Part shown: positions 44,673-52,183 of the stretch, in pieces
How the letters are laid out: every line of letters starts with the position of its first letter
Position numbering within the stretch: position 1 is the first letter of the stretch
DNA from: Edaphobacter flagellatus
GTDB lineage: Bacteria; Acidobacteriota; Terriglobia; Terriglobales; Acidobacteriaceae
Length of the DNA stretch: 64,000 nt
Assembly (NCBI RefSeq): GCF_025264665.1
Contig: NZ_CP073697.1
Span: 2,232,001-2,296,000 of the forward strand
Direction of reading: 5' to 3'
Position numbers and translations under genes: made by a program
Notes under the pieces: model-generated
What the model was told of the DNA's origin: nothing
Databases searched by the model: none
The model's input: the letters and a program-made list of their open reading frames with translations, nothing else

Positions 44673-47267
44673 ATGGCAAAGTCCAAACAAGCCGTCAGGC
44701 CCGCAGCTTCCTCCCCTACGCCGGCCACCCCCGAGCGCTACGTCTGTATTCACGGACATTTCTACCAGCCGCCGCGCGAGAATCCCTGGCTCGAGACCGT
44801 CGAGCTGCAGGAGTCCGCCGCCCCGTACCACGACTGGAACGACCGCATCACCGCCGAGTGCTACGCACCAAACGGCGCCTCCCGCATCACCGACCGCGAA
44901 AACAAGATCATCCGCATCATGAACAACTACTCGCGGATGAGCTTCAACTTCGGCCCAACGCTGCTAAGTTGGCTGGCCGACAATGCTCCCCGTGCGTATC
45001 GCATGATCCTCGACGCCGACCACGCCTCCGCCGAGCGTCACTCCGGCCACGGCTCGGCCATCGCGCAGGTCTACAACCACATCATCATGCCGCTGGCCTC
45101 GCGACGCGACGCCCTCACTCAAATCCGCTGGGGCATCGCCGACTTCGAGCACCGCTTTGGCCGCCGCCCCGAGGGCATGTGGCTGGCCGAAACCGCCGCC
45201 GCCCGCTGGGTGCTCGACCTCATGGCGCAGGAGGGCATCAAGTTCACCATCCTCGCGCCAAGCCAATGCGCCCACGTGCGCCCGCTCCCCACGTCTGCCG
45301 AAGTCGAAGCGGCAGCCAAGTGGATCGAGACGCCGGACGCCTCTGTCGACACGACGCGTCCTTATCTCGTTCAGCTCGACGAAGGCCGCTCGATCGCTGT
45401 CTTCTTCTACAACGGCCCCGCTTCGCGTGCGATTGCCTTCGAAGGCCTGCTGAACAGCGGCGAAAACTTCGCCAGGCGACTAGTCGATGCCTTTCCCGCC
45501 GCTCCTGAAGGCGAGCCGGCTGCGGCGCAGCTCTCCCACGTGGCAACCGACGGCGAAAGCTACGGCCATCATCACAAGCACGGAGAGATGGCACTCTCCT
45601 ACGCAATGTACTGGCTGGAGCAGAATCAGCAGGCCCGGCTGACCAACTATGGCGAGTTCCTCGCGAAATTCCCACCACAGTGGGAGGCCGAGATCGTCAA
45701 CGACACCTCGTGGAGCTGCGCACACGGCGTCGAGCGCTGGCGCTCCGACTGCGGCTGCAACTCGGGCGGCCACCCTGGCTGGAACCAGCAGTGGCGTGCC
45801 CCGCTGCGTCAGGCTCTCGACATGCTCCGTGATGCAACGGCGCCTCTCTCCGAAGAGCTCGCCAAGCCGCTCTTCAAAGATCTCTGGGTCGCGCGCGATG
45901 CATACATCTCCGTCATCCTCAACCGCGCGGGAAACACCGATGCCTTCTTCGCCGCGCATCAGGCGCACCCGCTCTCACCCGCCGAACGGATCATGGCGCT
46001 CGAGCTGATGGAGCTGCAGCGCCACACGCAGCTGATGTACACCTCCTGCGGGTGGTTCTTCGACGAAGTATCGGGCATCGAGACAGTGCAGGTCATCGCC
46101 TACGCTGGCCGCGTGCTCCAGCTGGCGCAGAAGCTCTTCGGCGCACCCGCTGCCGATCTCGAAGACAAGTTCCTCGCCATTCTCGCTAACGCGCCAAGCA
46201 ACATCGCTGAAATCGGCAGCGGAGCCGAAGTCTACCGGCGCTTCGTCACCGGCATGAAGATCGGCCTCGAGCAGGTGGGCGCGCACTACGCCATCAGCTC
46301 CATCTTCCGGCCCTATCCCGAAGATGGCGAATTGTTCTGCTACAACGTCCACCGCGCCAGCCACGAGGTCTACAACTCCGGCCGCGGACGCATTGCTCTG
46401 GGCAGCGCACGCATTCACTCGCGCATCACCGAGGAGACAGAAGAAATCTGTTACTCCGTCCTGCACCTCGGCGACCAGAACCTCTCCGCCGCAGTCCACC
46501 GCTACGACCCCACCGACGCCGAGCAGGTTAAGCGCTTCAACACTTTTTCGAAGGACGTCGGGCTCGCGATGCGCCGCGCCAACCTTCCCGAAGTCATACG
46601 GCTAATCGACCGCAACTTCCGCAACGGCGACGCCGCGCACGACGCAGAGTCCGCGCCCGCACCGGCAGGCTATTCTCTGTTGTCGCTCTTCGCCGACGAG
46701 CAGCGCCGCATCCTCGAGATCATCCTCAACCAGACCATCCATGAGATGGGCGACTCTCTCCGCAAAATCTACGAGGACCACGCCTCGCTGCTCGACTTCC
46801 TCACCGATACCGGCATCTCGCCGCCGCCCGCACTGGAGCTGGCCGCCAACTTCGCCATCAATGCTGCTTTGCGCAAGGCCATTGAGGCCGACCCCTTCGA
46901 CTCCGAGTACGTCGTCTCGTTGCTGCAGCGCGCAGAAACCGAACGCATCACGCTCGACGGCCAGCAGCTCAGCTACACCTCCAGCCAGCGCATGAAACGC
47001 GCCATGGTGCGCCTCGAAGCCGCAGCCGCAGGCGACCCCTCGGCCACCGGAGCGCTCCAGAACGCGCTCACCGTTGCCGAAACGCTCCGCAAAGCTCCCT
47101 TCGAGGTCAACCTGTGGGGCGCGCAAAACATCTGGAACGATCTGCTGCGCCGCAGCGACAAAACCTATTGGACCGAGGAGTGGCGCGAAGACTTCCGCAA
47201 GCTCGGCGAAGCCATGAACATCAAGGTCGACCAGCTCGTGACCGAAGAAGGCGTCAGCGCCTTCTAG
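44673..47267 (+). CDS. DUF3536 / glycoside hydrolase family 57 protein
   Basis: 864 residues. The GH57 N-terminal barrel begins YVCIHGHFYQPPRENPWLET with the typical IHGHFYQPPR signature, then RMSFNFGPTLLSWLADNAPR, FGRRPEGMWLAETAAARWVL and a Cys/Gly-rich loop (SWSCAHGVERWRSDCGCNSG). The C-terminal DUF3536 domain spans about 400-860 (GWFFDEVSGIETVQVIAYAG, RAELFCYNVHRASHEVYN-like as ELFCYNVHRASHEVYN). It is probably an alpha-glucan-acting enzyme of the cytoplasm, but the exact reaction of DUF3536 proteins is not established. It is 225 bp after alkA. Confidence 0.9.
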   Translation: MAKSKQAVRPAASSPTPATPERYVCIHGHFYQPPRENPWLETVELQESAAPYHDWNDRITAECYAPNGASRITDRENKIIRIMNNYSRMSFNFGPTLLSWLADNAPRAYRMILDADHASAERHSGHGSAIAQVYNHIIMPLASRRDALTQIRWGIADFEHRFGRRPEGMWLAETAAARWVLDLMAQEGIKFTILAPSQCAHVRPLPTSAEVEAAAKWIETPDASVDTTRPYLVQLDEGRSIAVFFYNGPASRAIAFEGLLNSGENFARRLVDAFPAAPEGEPAAAQLSHVATDGESYGHHHKHGEMALSYAMYWLEQNQQARLTNYGEFLAKFPPQWEAEIVNDTSWSCAHGVERWRSDCGCNSGGHPGWNQQWRAPLRQALDMLRDATAPLSEELAKPLFKDLWVARDAYISVILNRAGNTDAFFAAHQAHPLSPAERIMALELMELQRHTQLMYTSCGWFFDEVSGIETVQVIAYAGRVLQLAQKLFGAPAADLEDKFLAILANAPSNIAEIGSGAEVYRRFVTGMKIGLEQVGAHYAISSIFRPYPEDGELFCYNVHRASHEVYNSGRGRIALGSARIHSRITEETEEICYSVLHLGDQNLSAAVHRYDPTDAEQVKRFNTFSKDVGLAMRRANLPEVIRLIDRNFRNGDAAHDAESAPAPAGYSLLSLFADEQRRILEIILNQTIHEMGDSLRKIYEDHASLLDFLTDTGISPPPALELAANFAINAALRKAIEADPFDSEYVVSLLQRAETERITLDGQQLSYTSSQRMKRAMVRLEAAAAGDPSATGALQNALTVAETLRKAPFEVNLWGAQNIWNDLLRRSDKTYWTEEWREDFRKLGEAMNIKVDQLVTEEGVSAF

Positions 47268-47300
47268 CCCTATGCCCCAGAAGGATAAGGAGAGTCCATC

Positions 47301-47789
47301 GTGAACAAGCAACGTCGTGAAGTCCTTACTGCGCTTACTGCCGCCGCAGGATCAGTGCTGTTACCCGGCTCTTTTGCTGCCGCCCAGCAAACGCCTGCAG
47401 CGAACGCTCCGGCGAAGGAGACGGTCACCGGCATTGGCGGCTTTTTCTTTCGGGCGCGAGACCCCAAGGCACTCGAGCAGTGGTACCAGGATCACCTCGG
47501 CGTCTCCGTCATCCCGAAGAGTGACACCGATCCCGTATGGAAGCAGCAGGCCGGACCGACGGCGTTTGCCCCCTTTCCTGAGAACAGCAAATACTTTGGC
47601 GACGCCACAAAGCAGTGGATGCTCAACTTCCGCGTAAGCAACCTGGACAAGATGACCGCGCAGCTTGAAGCAGCAGGAATTGCGGTAAAGGTGGACCCGA
47701 CGACCTATCCCAATGGCCGCTTCGCGCGCATTCACGATCCGGAGGGAAATCCGATCGAGCTGTGGCAACCGATGAATACACCACGGTGA
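47301..47789 (+). CDS. Exported VOC (glyoxalase/bleomycin-resistance fold) protein
   Basis: 162 residues with a GTG start behind AAGGAGAG. It begins with a twin-Arg-like signal (MNKQRREVLTALTAAAGSVL, cleavage near AAAQ), so it is probably exported folded. The VOC domain (about 44-160) runs VTGIGGFFFRARDPKALEQW to IHDPEGNPIELWQP, with metal-site type residues in the ending EGNPIELWQP. Substrate unknown. It is 33 bp after the DUF3536 gene and perhaps co-transcribed. Confidence 0.82.
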   Translation: MNKQRREVLTALTAAAGSVLLPGSFAAAQQTPAANAPAKETVTGIGGFFFRARDPKALEQWYQDHLGVSVIPKSDTDPVWKQQAGPTAFAPFPENSKYFGDATKQWMLNFRVSNLDKMTAQLEAAGIAVKVDPTTYPNGRFARIHDPEGNPIELWQPMNTPR

Positions 47790-47849
47790 AGCAGGGAGCG
47801 CAGACAGCCATTAGGCCAATCCGCCTACTCTCTCCCCTCCACACGGGCA

Positions 47850-47855
47850 TAAAAT
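47850..47855 (+). promoter_or_regulatory. Candidate -10 box at the glyA start
   Basis: TAAAAT, preceded by GGGCA, ends six bases before the glyA ATG (47862). Transcription should therefore start at the A of the start codon, giving a leaderless mRNA. No Shine-Dalgarno is present. Confidence 0.45.
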
Positions 47856-47861
47856 AGAGCC

Positions 47862-49139
47862 ATGCCCATTAATCCGAACGCCACGCTCGCCGCCGCGGAT
47901 CCTGAGGTCTATACCCAGGTTGAAAACGAGATCCTTCGCCAGCACGAAGGGCTCGAGATGATTGCGTCTGAAAACTTCGTCTCCCGCGCCGTGCTTGAGG
48001 CCGCCGGAACCGTCTTCACCAATAAATATGCCGAGGGCTACCCCGGCAAGCGCTACTACGGCGGCTGCGAGTTCGCCGACATCGTCGAGAACCTCGCCCG
48101 CGACCGCGCCAAAAAGCTCTTCGGCGCCGACCACGCCAACGTGCAGCCCTCGTCCGGTTCACAGGCCAATGCTGCGGCCTATATGTCGATCATCAATCCC
48201 GGCGACACCCTGCTCGGGCTCGACCTCGCCCACGGCGGCCACCTCACCCACGGACACAAGCTCAACTTCTCCGGCAAGCTCTACCGCATCGTCGGCTATC
48301 AGGTCCGTAAAGACACCGAGACCATCGACTACGACGAGCTCGAAGCCAAGGCCATCGCCGAAAAGCCCAAGGTCATCGTCGGCGGAGGCTCCGCCTACCC
48401 GCGTTTCTGGGACTTCCCGCGCATGCGCCAGATCGCCGATAAGGTCGGCGCCTATCTCATGGTCGACATGGCCCACTTCGCCGGACTCGTCGCCGGCGGT
48501 GCGCACCCCTCGCCCGTGCCGCACGCGCACATCACCACCACCACCACACACAAGACGCTACGCGGACCGCGTGCCGGACTCATCCTCTGCACGCAGGACC
48601 TCGCCGCCTCCGTCGATCGCTCCGTCTTCCCCGGACACCAGGGCGGACCGCTGATGCACATCGTCGCAGCCAAGGCTGTTGCCTTCAAAGAGGCGCTCGA
48701 CCCCGAGTTCTCCACCTACGCCCACCAGGTCGTTGCCAACGCCAGGGTGCTGGCCGAAGCGCTCGCCGCCGAGGGCTTCCGCATCATCTCCGGCGGAACC
48801 GACAACCACTTGATCCTGGTCGATGTCTTCCAGAAGGGCATGTTCGGCTCCGAAGCGGAGACGGCGCTGGGCGAGGCAGGCATTACGGTCAACAAGAACG
48901 CCATCCCCTACGACACCAACCCGCCCATGAAGCCCTCGGGCATCCGCATCGGCACTCCCGCGCTGACCACCCGCGGCATGAAAGAGCCGGAGATGAAGCA
49001 GATCGCCGTCTGGATCGCTCGCGCTCTCGAGAACCGCAACGACGCAGGCGCCCTGCGCAAGATTCGCGGCGAGGTCACCGAGCTGGCCGACCGCTTCCCG
49101 CTTTACGAGTTCCTGCGCCAACCGCAGCCGGTCGCGTAA
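47862..49139 (+). CDS. glyA: Serine hydroxymethyltransferase
   Basis: 425 residues, full length. It makes glycine and 5,10-methylene-THF from serine with PLP. The PLP Lys is in [15 protein letters not shown] (about 226-240). Other motifs: [60 protein letters not shown] and [17 protein letters not shown] hairpin follows at 49159-49196. Confidence 0.97.
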   Translation: MPINPNATLAAADPEVYTQVENEILRQHEGLEMIASENFVSRAVLEAAGTVFTNKYAEGYPGKRYYGGCEFADIVENLARDRAKKLFGADHANVQPSSGSQANAAAYMSIINPGDTLLGLDLAHGGHLTHGHKLNFSGKLYRIVGYQVRKDTETIDYDELEAKAIAEKPKVIVGGGSAYPRFWDFPRMRQIADKVGAYLMVDMAHFAGLVAGGAHPSPVPHAHITTTTTHKTLRGPRAGLILCTQDLAASVDRSVFPGHQGGPLMHIVAAKAVAFKEALDPEFSTYAHQVVANARVLAEALAAEGFRIISGGTDNHLILVDVFQKGMFGSEAETALGEAGITVNKNAIPYDTNPPMKPSGIRIGTPALTTRGMKEPEMKQIAVWIARALENRNDAGALRKIRGEVTELADRFPLYEFLRQPQPVA

Positions 49140-49158
49140 ACATCCTGCCTTCATCAAG

Positions 49159-49196
49159 ATCCTCCCGTTCAGCCTTCAACGCTGCGGGAGGATTTC
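49159..49196 (+). terminator. Possible terminator of glyA
   Basis: ATCCTCCCG and CGGGAGGAT arms with a 17-base loop, followed by TTTCC. The T-run is short. The right arm contains GGGAGGA, which could also be read as a ribosome site for a TTG at 49201 in the next gene. Confidence 0.5.
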
Positions 49197-49248
49197 CACG
49201 TTGCGAGCCAATACACTGGTCAGACCACACCGAAAGGCCCTCACCGAA

Positions 49249-50577
49249 ATGCCCTGGTTCACCGTCGAAGCCGATGCCATCCCCGAAGCGCAGATTAAAG
49301 AAGCCGCCATCCGGCTCGTCGACGAGGCCCAAAGGCGCATTGCTCCAAATCTGAACCGCGTCCTGCTGCTGCCACCCGACCTCACCCGCGCTCACTCCGG
49401 CGTCGGCAAGATCACCGAGTGGGTCTATCAGGAGATCCTCCGCCGCAATCCCGGCGCGTACGTCCGTGTCATCCCGACACTGGGCCAGCATGTTCCGCAC
49501 ACCGAGGCCGAAAATAAGTGGATGTTCGGCTCCATCCCCAACGAAATCATCCTTCCGCACGACTGGCGCAACGGTGTCACCCACATCGGCACCATTCCCG
49601 CCGCGCTGGTCGCCGAAACAACAGCAGGGGCCGCCGACTGGGAAATTCCCGTAGCCCTCAACTCCACCCTCATCGACCAGCCCTGGGACCTCATCGTCAA
49701 CCTCGGCCACGTCGTTCCGCACGAGGTCCTCGGCTTCGCCAACCACAACAAGAACTACTTCATCGGCCTCGGGGGCAAGGAAACCATCTGCGCCTCGCAC
49801 ATCGCCGCCGCAGTCTATGGCATCGAGAACAACCTCGGCTGTCTCGTCACTCCGTTACGGGCCTGCTACAACTACGCCGAAGAAAAACTGCTGGGACACC
49901 TTCCCGACGTCTACCTGCAGATCGTCATGCAGCGCGATGCTCAGAACCGCCTCGTCACCAGCGGCTTGTTCATCGGCGATGATCTGGAGACCTACCTCGC
50001 CGCCGCCCGCCGCTCGCGCTCACAGAACATCACCGTCTTCGATAAGCCCGTCAAAAAGATCATTGCCGTCATGCAGGCCGACGAGTTCCGCGCCACATGG
50101 GTAGCCAACAAGGCCGTCTACCGTACCCGCATGGCCATCGCTGACGGCGGCGAACTGCTGATCATCGCCCCCGGCGTCGAGCGCTTCGGCGAGCAGCCCG
50201 AGGTCGACGCCCTCATCCGCAAGTACGGCTACAAAGGCACGCCTCGTACCCTCGCGCTCTACAAAACCGAAGCCGACATGCAGGCCATCCCGCACGGTGT
50301 CGCGCACCTCATCCACGGCTCCAGCGAGGGCCGCTTCACCATTACTTACGCACCGGGGCCGAAGATTTCAAAAGAAGAGATCGAGCAGATCGGCTACCAG
50401 TACGCCTCGCTTGCCGAGGTGGAAAACCGCTACAACCCTGCGCTCATGAAAGAAGGCTGGAACACCATGCCCGACGGCGAAGAAGTCTTTTACATCAGCA
50501 CGCCAAGCGCCGGCCTGTGGACGACCGAGGCCAAGCTGAACAACCCGGCGCGCCGGGACCTCTCGGCCGGCCTGTAA
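49249..50577 (+). CDS. LarA-like (lactate racemase domain, DUF2088) protein
   Basis: 442 residues from the ATG at 49249; a TTG at 49201 with GGGAGGA upstream would give 458. Seen: LLLPPDLTRAHSGVGKITEW, RVIPTLGQHVPHTEAENKWM and HVVPHEVLGFANHNKNYFIG followed by LGGKETICASH, the His/Lys-rich segments that hold the nickel-pincer cofactor and active site in LarA. The family also includes other 2-hydroxyacid racemases/epimerases. No larB, larC or larE genes are nearby, so cofactor supply must come from elsewhere or the function differs. Confidence 0.82.
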   Translation: MPWFTVEADAIPEAQIKEAAIRLVDEAQRRIAPNLNRVLLLPPDLTRAHSGVGKITEWVYQEILRRNPGAYVRVIPTLGQHVPHTEAENKWMFGSIPNEIILPHDWRNGVTHIGTIPAALVAETTAGAADWEIPVALNSTLIDQPWDLIVNLGHVVPHEVLGFANHNKNYFIGLGGKETICASHIAAAVYGIENNLGCLVTPLRACYNYAEEKLLGHLPDVYLQIVMQRDAQNRLVTSGLFIGDDLETYLAAARRSRSQNITVFDKPVKKIIAVMQADEFRATWVANKAVYRTRMAIADGGELLIIAPGVERFGEQPEVDALIRKYGYKGTPRTLALYKTEADMQAIPHGVAHLIHGSSEGRFTITYAPGPKISKEEIEQIGYQYASLAEVENRYNPALMKEGWNTMPDGEEVFYISTPSAGLWTTEAKLNNPARRDLSAGL

Positions 50578-50671
50578 CTTCACGTCTTTCGAGTCTTCCA
50601 GACGCTCATCCTCGTCCCTCTGTACAAAGACCGTGGACGGTGTATCTTTCTCCACGGAGGATGATGCGGCG

Positions 50672-51160
50672 ATGACCCTTGAGGTTCTCATCTGGCTGAT
50701 CGCCATCCCGCTGCTTGGCTTCGTCACCGGCATGCGGACGATGACGCCGATTGCCGTTCTCTGCTGGTTCGCGTATCTCGGCTATTTGCCGGTCAGCGGC
50801 TCATGGGCATGGTGGTGTGCAAAGCTGCCCGTCGCGATCGCCTTCACCGTGCTGGCCTTGCTCGAATACGTCGCCGACAAGCTCTACCTCAGCCCGCGGC
50901 CTACACGCCCCTTCGTTCTGACCGGACGCATCTTCATCGGGGGACTGGTAGGTGCCATCCTCGCCTCTGGCCTGAACGCCTCAGGCATCGAAGGCGGCCT
51001 GCTCTGCACGCTGGGCGCAATCGCCGGAGCCTTCTGCGCCTACCAGCTGCGCCACCAGCTCACCCACCGGCTCGGCTGCAAGACCTGGCATGTCACGGTC
51101 ACCGAGGACATCTTCGTCCTCGCCTCAACCATCATCTGCATGGGCATCATCACCGGCTGA
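50672..51160 (+). CDS. DUF4126 family membrane protein
   Basis: 162 residues from the ATG at 50672 with GGAGG 11 bases upstream; an in-frame GTG at 50633 would add 13 residues. Four to five helices: MTLEVLIWLIAIPLLGFVTG, MTPIAVLCWFAYLGYLP, LPVAIAFTVLALLEYVADKL, then IFIGGLVGAILASGLNASGI and FVLASTIICMGIITG. The EYVADKLYLSPRPTRP loop is typical of the family. Function unknown. Confidence 0.75.
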   Translation: MTLEVLIWLIAIPLLGFVTGMRTMTPIAVLCWFAYLGYLPVSGSWAWWCAKLPVAIAFTVLALLEYVADKLYLSPRPTRPFVLTGRIFIGGLVGAILASGLNASGIEGGLLCTLGAIAGAFCAYQLRHQLTHRLGCKTWHVTVTEDIFVLASTIICMGIITG

Positions 51161-51262
51161 ATACTTCTTGCGTATCATTCCGAGCGAGCTGAGCCCCAGC
51201 ATTTCTCTGTACCGCCCCTCAGTTCCCGAAAGCCGCCGCATCTCCTTACTCCCACCAAACGC

Positions 51263-51268
51263 TACAAT
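51263..51268 (+). promoter_or_regulatory. Candidate -10 box for accD
   Basis: TACAAT, 30 bases upstream of the accD ATG, leaving room for the GGAAGGA ribosome site at about 51282-51288. No clear -35. Confidence 0.35.
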
Positions 51269-51298
51269 AGTCGAGGTACGTTGGAAGGACCCTGAAGC

Positions 51299-52168
51299 AT
51301 GAGCTGGTTCAAACGCGAAGACAACGAGATCGTCAATGACGACCAACGGACGGTCCGCACCGAAGGACTCTGGGTTCGCTGCCCCAGCTGCAGCCAGATC
51401 ATCTTCAAGGCCGATCTCGAAGCCAACCAGCAGGTCTGCCCCAAGTGCGGCCATCACTTCCGCATCGGCGCACGCGAGCGGCTGGAGAACCTGCTCGAGC
51501 CCGGCTACCAGTTAGTCGACCTCGACCTCCGCTCCACCGACCCACTCGAGTTCACCGACCTGAAGCCCTACAAAAAGCGCCTGGTCGAAGCCCAGAACAA
51601 AACCGGCCTCAACGACGCCATCGTCAACGCCATCGGCTTCATCCACGCACAACCGGTCGTCGTCTCCGCCATGGAATACAGCTTCATCGGCGGCTCGATG
51701 GGCTCCGTCGTAGGCGAAACCATCGCCCGCGCCGTCGACCGCTCGCTCGAAACTGGCCACCCGCTCATCATCATCTCGGCCTCAGGCGGAGCGCGCATGA
51801 TGGAAGGCATCGCCTCGCTGATGCAGCTCGCCAAGGTCTCGGCCGGACTGGCCAGGCTCGATGAGGCAGGCATCCCCTACATCTCCGTCATGACCGACCC
51901 CACCACCGGAGGCGTCACCGCCAGCTTCGCTATGCTCGGCGACCTCAACATCGCCGAACCCGGCGCGCTGATCGGCTTCGCCGGCCCCCGCGTCATCGAG
52001 CAGACCATCCGCCAGAAGCTCCCCGAAGGCTTCCAGCGCTCCGAGTTCCTGCTCGAACACGGCTTCCTCGACGCCATCGTCCCGCGCAAGGAGATGAAAG
52101 AGTATCTCCACCAGGCCCTAAGCTGGATGACCGGCCTGAAGGAGCAGCAGGAGCAACAGTCCGCATAG
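51299..52168 (+). CDS. accD: Acetyl-CoA carboxylase carboxyltransferase subunit beta
   Basis: 289 residues. The N-terminal four-Cys zinc finger is CPSCSQIIFKADLEANQQVC followed by PKCGHHFRIGARERLENLL. The crotonase-like domain has MEYSFIGGSMGSVVGETIAR, LIIISASGGARMMEGIASLM, MTDPTTGGVTASFAMLGDLN and EPGALIGFAGPRVIEQTI. It forms the carboxyltransferase with AccA in the first step of fatty acid synthesis. This is distinct from the PccB-type subunit at 1-868. The ribosome site is GGAAGGA. Confidence 0.97.
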   Translation: MSWFKREDNEIVNDDQRTVRTEGLWVRCPSCSQIIFKADLEANQQVCPKCGHHFRIGARERLENLLEPGYQLVDLDLRSTDPLEFTDLKPYKKRLVEAQNKTGLNDAIVNAIGFIHAQPVVVSAMEYSFIGGSMGSVVGETIARAVDRSLETGHPLIIISASGGARMMEGIASLMQLAKVSAGLARLDEAGIPYISVMTDPTTGGVTASFAMLGDLNIAEPGALIGFAGPRVIEQTIRQKLPEGFQRSEFLLEHGFLDAIVPRKEMKEYLHQALSWMTGLKEQQEQQSA

Positions 52169-52183
52169 CTCCGATCTGACGGA

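Noticed and set aside
51173..51210. Possible fourth intergenic repeat copy (ATCATTCCGAGCGAGCTGAG)
   Set aside because: Only the first dozen bases resemble the repeat, so it was not listed as a copy.
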